Of a stretch of 64,000 nucleotides of DNA, positions 17,214 through 25,215 are shown piece after piece (position 1 is the stretch's first letter; every line of letters begins with the position of its first letter). The position numbers and the translations under genes were made by a program. Source of the DNA: DASXZH01 sp036502005 (GTDB taxonomy: Bacteria; Armatimonadota; Fimbriimonadia; Fimbriimonadales; Fimbriimonadaceae); NCBI GenBank assembly GCA_036502005.1, contig DASXZH010000075.1, forward strand, positions 1 through 64,000, in the 5' to 3' direction. The notes below the pieces were generated by a model. The model saw only the letters and a list, made by a program, of their open reading frames with translations, was not told the origin of the DNA and made no database searches.

Positions 17214-17231
17214 ATATTAAACGTTTAATAT
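17214..17231. promoter_or_regulatory. LacI-type operator palindrome
   Basis: ATATTAAACGTTTAATAT is a perfect 18-base palindrome centred on CG, matching the AAACGTTT style of LacI-family operators. It lies just upstream of the lacI-like gene at 17173. A related half-site, AAATCGTTTA, is at 17197-17206. The 307-base gap to 17481 also must hold the promoter of the plus-strand gene; apart from AT-rich stretches I see nothing more in it. Confidence 0.65.
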
Positions 17232-17480
17232 AAGCTGCTGATATTATTATACAACTGGCTAGCCAAATTGCCAAATTGTTTTTCCCAATAGGGGCGAGCT
17301 TTGCGTCTTTGCGTGAAATTCAAACCGTCAGTTGACCGAGAGGGCTGTTTCACTCTCAATGTTCGAATCAAAGCGGCTATAAAAACTCGCATGCGGCACA
17401 AAGTTTGCGTGCTTGTCGTCCAATAATCATAACGTGCTGTAAGATAGATATTAGGTACAGCATTTTATTGGGAAACTAGC

Positions 17481-18356
17481 ATGGATTACCAAGCATGGTT
17501 GAAAGTCTTCAGCGTTGAGCTTTCTCACCAAAAGCCCGGCGTGGCTATTGATGATCTCGATCCCCTATATCTTCAAACTCTCTACCAAAAGGGCGTTGGC
17601 CCGGTTCAGGCTGTAAACAAAGCGCTTGTTCTTCGTGGGTACAGAGTCGAGGGAGACAACGGCTTCTTTGCCAAGGTTAGATGGCATTATTTGATTCCCG
17701 CTGCCGCTTTACTCCTCGTCGGTTTCGTGGTAATGCAGTCTAAAAAGTCGATTAGTGATCAAGAAATTGTTACACCATCGGTTATTCACACTTATTCCGC
17801 GCCAAAAACTCAAGGAGATTTTTTCGCACTTGGCGATATTTCCTACTGGACGCCTGGCTCCAGCAACTTTAGGCAGGCGACCGGTAGACCCTCCCGTAAT
17901 CACGACCAGATTCCGATTCGCGTGGCTAACCAGATAAGCGACGAACCCGCCTTGGACAACCAGCCGATTGGACCAGGTGGAGACAGTTCTGTCAGTTCAG
18001 CCGCTTCAGGGGCAGTGTCCGTTTCGCTGGATATTCCCGCCACAAAATCGGCCACCATCTCTCGAAATGGGGGCGGTGGTTCGAACGCAGCAACGGCCAA
18101 CCCCGACCTTCAGTCATTCCAAGTCAACGTCACCGGGCAGGATTACCAAGGCTATAGCGGCGAGGTGACCTGGAACGTTACAAACGGTCAAAGCGTGCAG
18201 CTTTATCTTAACGGGCAAGCAATTTCGGGTGCCACAACGCTCGTCGGCAACCTTCCCTTCTCCGGCCTTCAGGAGGGGGCGATCTTTAACCTTCGGGTGA
18301 TCAATAACGGAAAGGTCGCCGAGCAAACTGGAATGGTCGAACCGGCCAACCAGTAG
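17481..18356 (+). CDS. Hypothetical single-span membrane protein with Gly/Ser-rich linker
   Basis: A 291-residue protein of unknown family. Residues 1-65 form a soluble, mostly helical N-terminus (YQAWLKVFSVELSHQKPG). One membrane helix follows at about residues 73-88 (YLIPAAALLLVGFVVMQ). Beyond it lies a long Ser/Gly/Pro-rich stretch (about 100-210, including SVSSAASGAVSVS and NGGGGSN), and then a beta-rich C-terminal domain of about 80 residues (FQVNVTGQDYQGYSGEVTWN, VQLYLNGQAISG). The layout suggests a cytoplasmic head and an extracytoplasmic beta-sandwich. It precedes recJ on the same strand by 61 bases; a functional link is not evident. Confidence 0.75.
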   Translation: MDYQAWLKVFSVELSHQKPGVAIDDLDPLYLQTLYQKGVGPVQAVNKALVLRGYRVEGDNGFFAKVRWHYLIPAAALLLVGFVVMQSKKSISDQEIVTPSVIHTYSAPKTQGDFFALGDISYWTPGSSNFRQATGRPSRNHDQIPIRVANQISDEPALDNQPIGPGGDSSVSSAASGAVSVSLDIPATKSATISRNGGGGSNAATANPDLQSFQVNVTGQDYQGYSGEVTWNVTNGQSVQLYLNGQAISGATTLVGNLPFSGLQEGAIFNLRVINNGKVAEQTGMVEPANQ

Positions 18357-18417
18357 AAGCATAAAGAGCGCAAAATTGTGAACCGCGCACTGTGCGCCGT
18401 TCCGTCCATACTTTGCT

Positions 18418-20193
18418 ATGGCAGCGCCAATTGAACATATTGTGAGATGGACGGCTGCGCCCCGTAAAAAAGAAAAGGAGCAAGCGCTTGAGGATGCTCT
18501 CGGCGTTCCTTCCCTAGTCGCCTCGGTCCTAGTGAATCGTGGCTACGATACACCCGAAACTGCCCACGAATTCCTGAACCCATCTTTAGACAGCCTCGGC
18601 GATCCAGAAAAGCTGCCCGACTACATCGCAGCACGAAACGAGATTCTTAAAGCACGCGACAACGGCGACCTCATCTATGTCCATGGCGACTACGACGTGG
18701 ATGGCGTTACCAGCGCGGCCCTCCTAACTCGGTTCTTGCAGAGTATTAAATGCAAGGTAAAGGTGCACGTTCCTCACCGAATGAAGGAAGGCTACGGCAT
18801 CCATTTGATGGCGGTACAAGAAGCCAAGGACGCCGGAGCAAAGCTTTTCCTCACTTGCGACTGCGGTGTAAGCGCGCACGAGCAGGTGCAAGCAGCAAAA
18901 GATGCGGGAATGCGCGTGGTCGTAACCGACCACCATACGATTGGCGAAACCTTACCCGAAGCCCACGCCATGGTTAATCCCCATCGGGAGGGCTCGGAAT
19001 ATCCGTTCCAAGAGCTTTCGGGAGTTGGCGTTGCCTTCCGGTTATGTGAAGGTTTAACGACTGAACTTGGATTTAAGAAAGAAAACTACCGTCGGGCCTT
19101 TTTAGACTTGGCCGTGCTGGGCACGGTGGCAGACGTGATGCCGCTTGTCGGCGAGAACCGAATCATCACTCGCCACGGCTTAGGTTGTTTGCTCGAGTCT
19201 CGAAAGGAAGGCATTAAAGCTCTCCTACGCGAAAGTGGGATGCTGGAAGAAAATCGAGGACCCCTTAAAGCCCGCGATATCGGGTACATTCTCGGGCCAC
19301 GCTTGAACGCTGCAGGCCGCACCGATGACGCCGCACGGTCACTCAACTTGCTTTTGACTGGCAGCAATGAGGACGCCAAGAAGATGGCAGAAACGATCGA
19401 GGTCATCAACAAAAACCGGCGCGAAAAGCAAAATGAGATTGTTGAAGAAGCAGTGAAGCGTGTCATGGCGGAAGGGCTGCACGAAGGTGCCACGATCGTG
19501 ATCGGCGAGAACAACTGGCATCCGGGCATTATCGGGTTGGTCGCCGGACGCTTGGTTGAGAAGTTTCGAAGACCTGCCTTCGTGCTTTCGATCGATCCTG
19601 TTTCGGGCGAAGCCCGCGGCTCTGCCCGATCGATTCCTGGCTTCCATTTGGCCGACGCGATCCGCGCCCATCCAGATTTAGTAGTTGGCGGAGGACACGC
19701 GATGGCGGCGGGTTTCTCGACCTCCGCCGCCCAGATCCCGGAAGTCGCAAAGGCATTTGAGCTTTATGCTTCTACTCGTCTTTGCGCAAAGGATTTTGAG
19801 TTATCGCTTTGCGTGGAAGCGGAAGTCGAGCCAAACGAGGTCACTTTCGCAACCGTGAGCGCCTTAGAAGCCATTGAACCCTACGGAAACGCCAACGAAG
19901 AGCCCATGTTTGCTATTGGCGGTGTAAGCGTCGCCCGAGTTGAACAAACCAAGAGCCCCGACCATCCCCGCCTGGTGATTCGACCTTCGGACGGGACGGG
20001 CCACGTCGTAAAAGGAATGGCTTTTGGGCAAGGCAGCAAAGTGGCTCGATATGAGGAAGGGTTCGAGGCGCAGATGCTTATTGTTCCCAAGATCGAGGAA
20101 TGGCGCGGCGTGCGATCCATGAAGTGGGAGATCAAGCATTTTGAAGCCGGCCCGAATGCGATTTTGAAGGAAGAAAAACTGCTTCCAGCTTAA
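18418..20193 (+). CDS. recJ: Single-stranded-DNA-specific exonuclease RecJ
   Basis: A 591-residue DHH-family 5'-3' exonuclease that digests single-stranded DNA in recombination and mismatch or base-excision repair. The DHH domain has VHGDYDVDGVTSAALL, FLTCDCGVSAHEQV and VVVTDHHTIGE, and continues LAVLGTVADVMPL. The DHHA1 part has GYILGPRLNAAGRTDDA and the late GGHAMAAGFS motif. A C-terminal OB-like domain (NEEPMFAIGGVSVARVEQ) ends the protein. Length and motifs are complete. The ATG at 18418 follows the upstream stop by 61 bases. It is convergent with the HtrA-like gene, with only four bases between their stops. Confidence 0.96.
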   Translation: MAAPIEHIVRWTAAPRKKEKEQALEDALGVPSLVASVLVNRGYDTPETAHEFLNPSLDSLGDPEKLPDYIAARNEILKARDNGDLIYVHGDYDVDGVTSAALLTRFLQSIKCKVKVHVPHRMKEGYGIHLMAVQEAKDAGAKLFLTCDCGVSAHEQVQAAKDAGMRVVVTDHHTIGETLPEAHAMVNPHREGSEYPFQELSGVGVAFRLCEGLTTELGFKKENYRRAFLDLAVLGTVADVMPLVGENRIITRHGLGCLLESRKEGIKALLRESGMLEENRGPLKARDIGYILGPRLNAAGRTDDAARSLNLLLTGSNEDAKKMAETIEVINKNRREKQNEIVEEAVKRVMAEGLHEGATIVIGENNWHPGIIGLVAGRLVEKFRRPAFVLSIDPVSGEARGSARSIPGFHLADAIRAHPDLVVGGGHAMAAGFSTSAAQIPEVAKAFELYASTRLCAKDFELSLCVEAEVEPNEVTFATVSALEAIEPYGNANEEPMFAIGGVSVARVEQTKSPDHPRLVIRPSDGTGHVVKGMAFGQGSKVARYEEGFEAQMLIVPKIEEWRGVRSMKWEIKHFEAGPNAILKEEKLLPA

Positions 20194-20197
20194 CTAA

Positions 20198-21193
20198 CTA
20201 CATTCCGACTTTAACTCGGAAATTCATCAACTTGCCGCTACGCAGGATCGAGATGTGGATATCCGTGCCCACTGGTTGGGCGAGCATCGTTCGACCAAAA
20301 TCGACCTGGCTCTTTATCACGGTCCCTTCAATGTTGATGATAATGTCGCCCTCTTTAATGCCGGCATGGCCGGCCGGGGAATCATCAAGAACCGCATCCA
20401 CCAAGGCTCCGGGGCGTTTCGCATCGCGGCACCACACACCTATCGCCGGACGTAAAACTTCGTGTTTTGGGCTCATAAGGCCCTTTATCACCCGATCTAA
20501 CACGTTCGGGCCGGGTGAATAAGCCACGGTGAGGCCACCGGGACCGTAGGCCCTTCCACCGCCAAAACCTTGGCTGCGAGAAGGACCGCTGAAGTTCCAC
20601 GATATCTTTGGGCCGGTAGGAACTGTCGACAACGTTGCTTGTAAAACCCCCACAAGACGGCCATCCGTGGAGAAAATAGGCGAACCCGCCATACCGGTGG
20701 GTGGCGCTTCAAAGTGGATCTCGCTGAGGGTTGAGATCGACCTTTGAGATCGCAGTAAGGCAAGCGCGCGAGTGTTTACCAACTCTGCCATGATCGGCCC
20801 GGCAGGCAGGCCAGCTACCACGCTCTTCGGATGGTCAGGGTCGATCTTTTCTTCGCCCTGCTGAAAAATTGCTACAACCGGCCGGTCGGCGACTGGATCG
20901 TTAGTTTTCAAAAGAGCCAGTTGCGTTGGGGCATCAACCGCAACTAAGACCAGGGTGATATGGCGTCCGTCAAAGAATTCGCCATCCACGGTTTGCTCTC
21001 CGCCAAGCACGGAGTTGCCCGTGATGAAATAGCCTTGCGCATCAATGAGTGCGGCCGTTCCCCTTCGGATCGGGCCGCGTTCGATAATGACAACGGAGTG
21101 CTGGATCTTCGACCAGGCCGCGTTCAAAGCGGGATCGGCGATCTTGGCGGTGCCACCCTGGATCAGTATTAGGCTAGCCGCCAACCACAACAT
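20198..21193 (-). CDS. HtrA/DegP-like S1C pseudoprotease with PDZ domain
   Basis: A 331-residue exported protein with a signal peptide (MLWLAASLILIQGGTA), a trypsin-like domain (about 30-185) and one PDZ domain (about 240-331, PAIGVWCRDAKRPGALV onward). Lined up with HtrA, all three catalytic positions differ: GYFITGNSVLGG has S61 for the histidine of TNNHVV, DAPTQLALLK has Q91 for the aspartate of TDLAVLK, and PTGMAGSPIF has A169 for the serine of GNSGGP. The fold seems kept, but peptidase activity should be absent. It overlaps the anti-sigma gene by 20 bases, as the last gene of a sigma/anti-sigma operon. It may sense misfolded envelope proteins by binding them rather than by cutting. Confidence 0.85.
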   Translation of the reverse strand: MLWLAASLILIQGGTAKIADPALNAAWSKIQHSVVIIERGPIRRGTAALIDAQGYFITGNSVLGGEQTVDGEFFDGRHITLVLVAVDAPTQLALLKTNDPVADRPVVAIFQQGEEKIDPDHPKSVVAGLPAGPIMAELVNTRALALLRSQRSISTLSEIHFEAPPTGMAGSPIFSTDGRLVGVLQATLSTVPTGPKISWNFSGPSRSQGFGGGRAYGPGGLTVAYSPGPNVLDRVIKGLMSPKHEVLRPAIGVWCRDAKRPGALVDAVLDDSPAGHAGIKEGDIIINIEGTVIKSQVDFGRTMLAQPVGTDIHISILRSGKLMNFRVKVGM

Positions 21194-21971
21194 TTGAGGT
21201 GGGATCTACCTCCGTAGCTTGCTGGGCACCCGTGCTGTTATCCTCCGCGTCATGAACCACGATGATCTTCTGGGGGTCGTTCATCGCAGCAGCAGAAGTA
21301 TCATCTGCGGGCGGCGCGGCGGTTAAATCGGTGGGTGCCTGCGAAGCAGGCTGATTGGCTGGCGCGGCTTCCGTCTGCGGGATGACAGCATCTCCGGCTT
21401 GACCCGCGCTATTGAGCGCCACCATTGAGCTGTTTAGCTCGGCAGGCACATACTCGCGTTTGCGCTTCTCCGGCTGCTTTAGGGCCGGCTTGGCATCATC
21501 GCCATTATTGTCCGAGCCATACGAATAAGTGGAACGGACAGCATGGTTCAGATTGGTGAGCTCCGTTTCAGGATGGAAAGCGCTCTCTTGCGACGGAAGC
21601 GTTTCAAACGCAACTGTTGTTTCCGGAGCGGGAGTTTGAACTCGCGAAACCGTTTGCGCAGAGGGGTTGCGTGGAAGCAAAAAGAATAAGGAAGCGGCAG
21701 CGGCCAAGGCAGGAACCAGGCTCCAAGCCCAGTAGTTGCGCTTTTGCTTTAGACCACCCCGAAGAATGGCTTCACGAAGGCGTTCCGTACTGATCTGATG
21801 ATCAGGAATATCGTTCAAAAGGGGTAAATCAGCTTTCAACCTCTTGAACTGGGAAAGGGTTTGGGCAGCAGCAGGATTGGAGTTGTACTGTTCCTGGAGG
21901 CGGCCAGCCTCGGAATCCGGAATCTCTCCGAATGCCAAATCGATTATTCTGTCTTCGTCACGGCGTTTCAT
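21174..21971 (-). CDS. Transmembrane anti-sigma factor-like protein
   Basis: A 265-residue protein starting at the ATG that overlaps the sigma stop by four bases (ATGA). The N-terminal part, MKRRDEDRIIDLAFGEIPD onward, is short and helical like an anti-sigma domain, though no HxxxCxxC zinc motif is seen. One membrane helix is at about residues 90-108 (AWSLVPALAAAASLFFLLP). The extracytoplasmic part is disordered: Pro/Ala/Thr/Glu-rich with an APANQPASQAPTDLTAAPP stretch. Gene order and coupling to an ECF sigma factor make the role convincing; the sequence itself is divergent. It probably holds the sigma factor at the membrane until an envelope signal arrives. Confidence 0.75.
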   Translation of the reverse strand: MKRRDEDRIIDLAFGEIPDSEAGRLQEQYNSNPAAAQTLSQFKRLKADLPLLNDIPDHQISTERLREAILRGGLKQKRNYWAWSLVPALAAAASLFFLLPRNPSAQTVSRVQTPAPETTVAFETLPSQESAFHPETELTNLNHAVRSTYSYGSDNNGDDAKPALKQPEKRKREYVPAELNSSMVALNSAGQAGDAVIPQTEAAPANQPASQAPTDLTAAPPADDTSAAAMNDPQKIIVVHDAEDNSTGAQQATEVDPTSNVVVGG

Positions 21972-22624
21972 ATCTTTTCTTCTTCGCCTAATAGCGGCGC
22001 AATTCGATCTCTCAACGCCCTCCTGGCTCTCAAAACTCTTAACTTCGCTCCGCCAACCGTACATCCTAGAATTTCGGCTATTTCTGAATATTCCTTCTCC
22101 TCCAAGTCTCGAAGGATGATCACCGTTCGGTGGTGGGCAGGCATCGCGTTCAATGCTTTTCGTAAAGCCCCCGCTCTCATATCTTGGGAAAGGTTCTCTA
22201 CCGGGTCGTCCACGTCACCCTGCGTCATCCACAGGAGCGAGCCGGTCGCTTCTTGCTGCTCCAGCGTTTGGCGCCTGGTCGACATGCGCGCCATATCCGT
22301 ACACAGGTTCGTCACGATGCGCAAAAGCCAGGTGGTGAACTTGGCTTCGTCTCTATATTTGCCAAGATTTTGATAGGCTCTAACAAAGGCCTCTTGCACG
22401 ATATCTTCTGCATCATCTCGTTTGGATGCCATCTGGTAGGCAAATCTGTAAACCAACTGTCGATGCCTTTCAAACAGGATCTCGAAAGCGGTGAAATCCC
22501 CTTCGCGCGCCCTTTTAACGAGAGCTATATCACTATCGATATCGAGAGCGACCGATGAACCGTGAACGAGTGTTGCAGTAGTCATATTCGGGTTATCCGT
22601 AACCGATGTTTGCTTTCCACTCAT
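21968..22624 (-). CDS. ECF-type RNA polymerase sigma factor (RpoE-like)
   Basis: A 218-residue group 4 sigma factor. Region 2 reads LVKRAREGDFTAFEILFERH through DAEDIVQEAFVRAYQNL and FTTWLLRIVTNLCTDMAR. Region 4 reads LNAMPAHHRTVIILRDLEE followed by the helix-turn-helix EYSEIAEILGCTVGGAKLRV. Both regions are complete. The N-terminal 30 residues (SGKQTSVTDNPN) are an unstructured extension. It directs transcription of an envelope or stress regulon in partnership with the downstream anti-sigma and HtrA-like genes. No autoregulated promoter could be confirmed by eye in the 122 bases ahead of it. Confidence 0.93.
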   Translation of the reverse strand: MSGKQTSVTDNPNMTTATLVHGSSVALDIDSDIALVKRAREGDFTAFEILFERHRQLVYRFAYQMASKRDDAEDIVQEAFVRAYQNLGKYRDEAKFTTWLLRIVTNLCTDMARMSTRRQTLEQQEATGSLLWMTQGDVDDPVENLSQDMRAGALRKALNAMPAHHRTVIILRDLEEKEYSEIAEILGCTVGGAKLRVLRARRALRDRIAPLLGEEEKI

Positions 22625-22746
22625 CTGACGCTGTTATATCCCTATAGTTTCTAACTGAATCTTAGAATCCTTTCAGCTTAGGCAGCTAAAAAACCGATGT
22701 CAAGTTAATTTACTTGCCATCGGCCAATTTAGTCTTAGGAAAACCC

Positions 22747-25068
22747 CTAGTTCGGAGATAACTGGGTTTTGGGAACGATAACCAGCTGGGTTCCTAGAGT
22801 TTGCCAAGACAGTTGTAATAACGAACCCTGTTGATCAACGAAGAAATCGATCTTTATAGGGTATTTGTGACCAGCGACTAGGTCGTAGCGGCCGCTAGAG
22901 TAATTGGCGAAAATATCAATCCAACCATTAATCACTTCCCTCCCGTTTAGCCACAGCCGTACGCCGCCGTAGTTCTCCACATAGAGGTTATACGGGCCAG
23001 AAAATTGAGGGGTGATATAGCCTGTCCACTCCGCAGACCAGTTTGTGCTAGCCACTCCACTAGCCGGCGATCCACTACCCCAGTTGAAGTTAATGGTCGG
23101 GTCAAGCCTGGCAAGCGTCGGGGTACCGGATGGAGTCTGGGTTCCGTTGAAATATTTACCGGTAAGACCGGTTCCGGCAGAAACCAGTGGTGGAAATGAA
23201 TAGTAATAATAGTTTGTGGCACTCGGTTTATAATTCCCAAAAACCGCCCTTAAAACTAGAGTTGCGTTAGAACTGATTGTGATGGGGCCCGAATAACGGT
23301 TAGAGTAAGTGTTCGGCACTGTGCCATCGAGCGTATAGTAAATCCTCGCTCCTGCAGTTAGATCGCTAAGCGTTACTTGGAATGAGCTAGAAAATTTGCC
23401 GCTTGCCACGTTGGAAGTTGGTAAAGCGGTTGCTAGGCCATAGACTCCCAATGTGCCGTTTGCGGCAGCATAGACTTTTCCATTTGCAACCGTAGGAGTA
23501 ACAAATTTTACGGCGGGCCCATATACAGATGGGCCCTGCACGTTTGGACTGCGATATAGCATTTTGAGCGTCGATGCATCGTAAGCGTAAAGATATTCTT
23601 GTCCGTCACTCGTATACGAGGCAGTATCAATCGCCCACACGATCCCGTTCGCTGTTCCATTGGATGAAACTGAAGGCGTAGTCCCAAAAATGTTGAACTT
23701 ATTGGCAGAGCTTGCAATGGCTGGAGTGGATATGGCGCCGCTAGATATTCCAAAAGACTGCAAGGAGCCGTTACTGCCGCCGACGTAGATGTGCCCGTTA
23801 AAGTAAGCCATCGCTCCCCAGACGCCTCTGTTCGCGTTATCGACTTCCTGAGCCACCGCATCCGTCGAGTTGTACCCGCCCAGGTCGGTGACATCACATA
23901 AATAAATTGTTCCCGATTTACCTTCTTGAACAAGAAGCTTAGGGTGCGCCTTACTGCCCACGCTGGGCGGCAGCAGCATGACGCCTCCAGATCCTTGATC
24001 TGTATCGGTATCGTCCAAGCTAAGCTGGGCGTTCGGCGTAAAGGAGTCAGCGACTGCAAACGGCAAAGTCATTCTTAGAATCGAGTCACCCCAAGCCGCC
24101 GTCGATGGGTCGAAAGCGCCGTTACCGGTCGCAAAATAGAGGCTAGTTCCATCGCTCGCTGGTCCCGCCCCGCTCATCCATATTCCTCCTGCCGCAAGGC
24201 CGCCATTTGGATCGCTGGTTGCGTTTGGGGTCGTATTGAAAACTCCCTCCTGAGCGAGAGTGCTCGCGTTATAAGCCATTAGCCAGCCGTGATACGGGTA
24301 GGCATCGCCGTGCGAAGCCCAAGCAATGACGAGTGTCTTTGGAGCATTCGCATTGGGTCCAGGAATTAGTAACAAGGCAGGCCGCTGAGCTTGCCAAAGC
24401 GGGTTAAAAGGCACATTGCCATTCCCGTCGCTGCCATCGCCTGTGCCGTTTACGGTCGATGCAATGTTCACGGGACCCGGAGACGTAGCTCCCGGGGGCG
24501 TAATTGCTTCACTGCCAGTGGTTATATCTAAGGCGTGCAGATCCTGGCCGCATGACACATTGTTGCCAGCCTTTGACACTAAATAGATGATGCCTTTCCC
24601 ATTTGTCTCATCGATAACGGGCGTTCCAGTGATGCCGACAACGGGACCCACGTCAAAGTAAGGGGGAAAGATGTCCGAGGCGGGAATGCCAGGATCTAAG
24701 TTTACGGACCACAGTGGCAATCCGGCTTGATCGGCGTCGAAGGCATAAACCGAGTTATTTTCTGTCGCCACGTAAACGACGTTGTGCACCGTACCGTTAA
24801 TTGTGACGCCGGGAACGTAAAGAGGCTGAGCGAAAATCTCACCATCCACCGAATCGTCAAACAGCAAGCCAAATGAAGCCGCATTAACATTAGAAGGCGT
24901 CAGAATCCTCTCGTTCGGGTTAAGTCCGACGCGATTATTGTCGTTATGCCAGGTAGTCACGGCAGTTTGGGCCGAAGCTGCCGCAGTTAAACAGGCGAGG
25001 ACGAAAGCGACGAAGTGCTGCTTAACGTTAACCAGCCGCAGACTTGGGAATTGATTGTTTGCAAGCAT
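22747..25068 (-). CDS. Secreted beta-propeller (PQQ-like) protein with CHB_HEX and PA14 domains
   Basis: A 773-residue exported protein with a late signal sequence (FVAFVLACLTAAASA). Residues 35 to about 550 have repeated blade-like segments (NVVYVATENNSVYAFDAD, GTIYLCDVTDLGGYN, YLYAYDASTLKMLY), as in quinoprotein-type propellers; there is no sign of actual PQQ or heme ligands. A chitobiase-like domain follows (ARIYYTLDGTVPNTY). A PA14 domain ends it (LTGKYFNGTQTPSG, GVRLWLNGREVING), a fold that often binds carbohydrate. It is probably a surface or extracellular protein. It is a close paralog of the gene directly upstream, in the same order of domains, so a tandem duplication is likely. Confidence 0.82.
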   Translation of the reverse strand: MLANNQFPSLRLVNVKQHFVAFVLACLTAAASAQTAVTTWHNDNNRVGLNPNERILTPSNVNAASFGLLFDDSVDGEIFAQPLYVPGVTINGTVHNVVYVATENNSVYAFDADQAGLPLWSVNLDPGIPASDIFPPYFDVGPVVGITGTPVIDETNGKGIIYLVSKAGNNVSCGQDLHALDITTGSEAITPPGATSPGPVNIASTVNGTGDGSDGNGNVPFNPLWQAQRPALLLIPGPNANAPKTLVIAWASHGDAYPYHGWLMAYNASTLAQEGVFNTTPNATSDPNGGLAAGGIWMSGAGPASDGTSLYFATGNGAFDPSTAAWGDSILRMTLPFAVADSFTPNAQLSLDDTDTDQGSGGVMLLPPSVGSKAHPKLLVQEGKSGTIYLCDVTDLGGYNSTDAVAQEVDNANRGVWGAMAYFNGHIYVGGSNGSLQSFGISSGAISTPAIASSANKFNIFGTTPSVSSNGTANGIVWAIDTASYTSDGQEYLYAYDASTLKMLYRSPNVQGPSVYGPAVKFVTPTVANGKVYAAANGTLGVYGLATALPTSNVASGKFSSSFQVTLSDLTAGARIYYTLDGTVPNTYSNRYSGPITISSNATLVLRAVFGNYKPSATNYYYYSFPPLVSAGTGLTGKYFNGTQTPSGTPTLARLDPTINFNWGSGSPASGVASTNWSAEWTGYITPQFSGPYNLYVENYGGVRLWLNGREVINGWIDIFANYSSGRYDLVAGHKYPIKIDFFVDQQGSLLQLSWQTLGTQLVIVPKTQLSPN

Positions 25069-25215
25069 ATATATCCTAGCGGATTCGCAGCCTTTCAGCT
25101 AACTATTAAGACTGGAGGGAATAGGCGAATACACTAAGAATATAGGTCTGATCACGCAAAGATGCTGACGACAAAGTTCTAACTTGTCATCAGCAATGTT
25201 GCGTCCGGCATCTCC

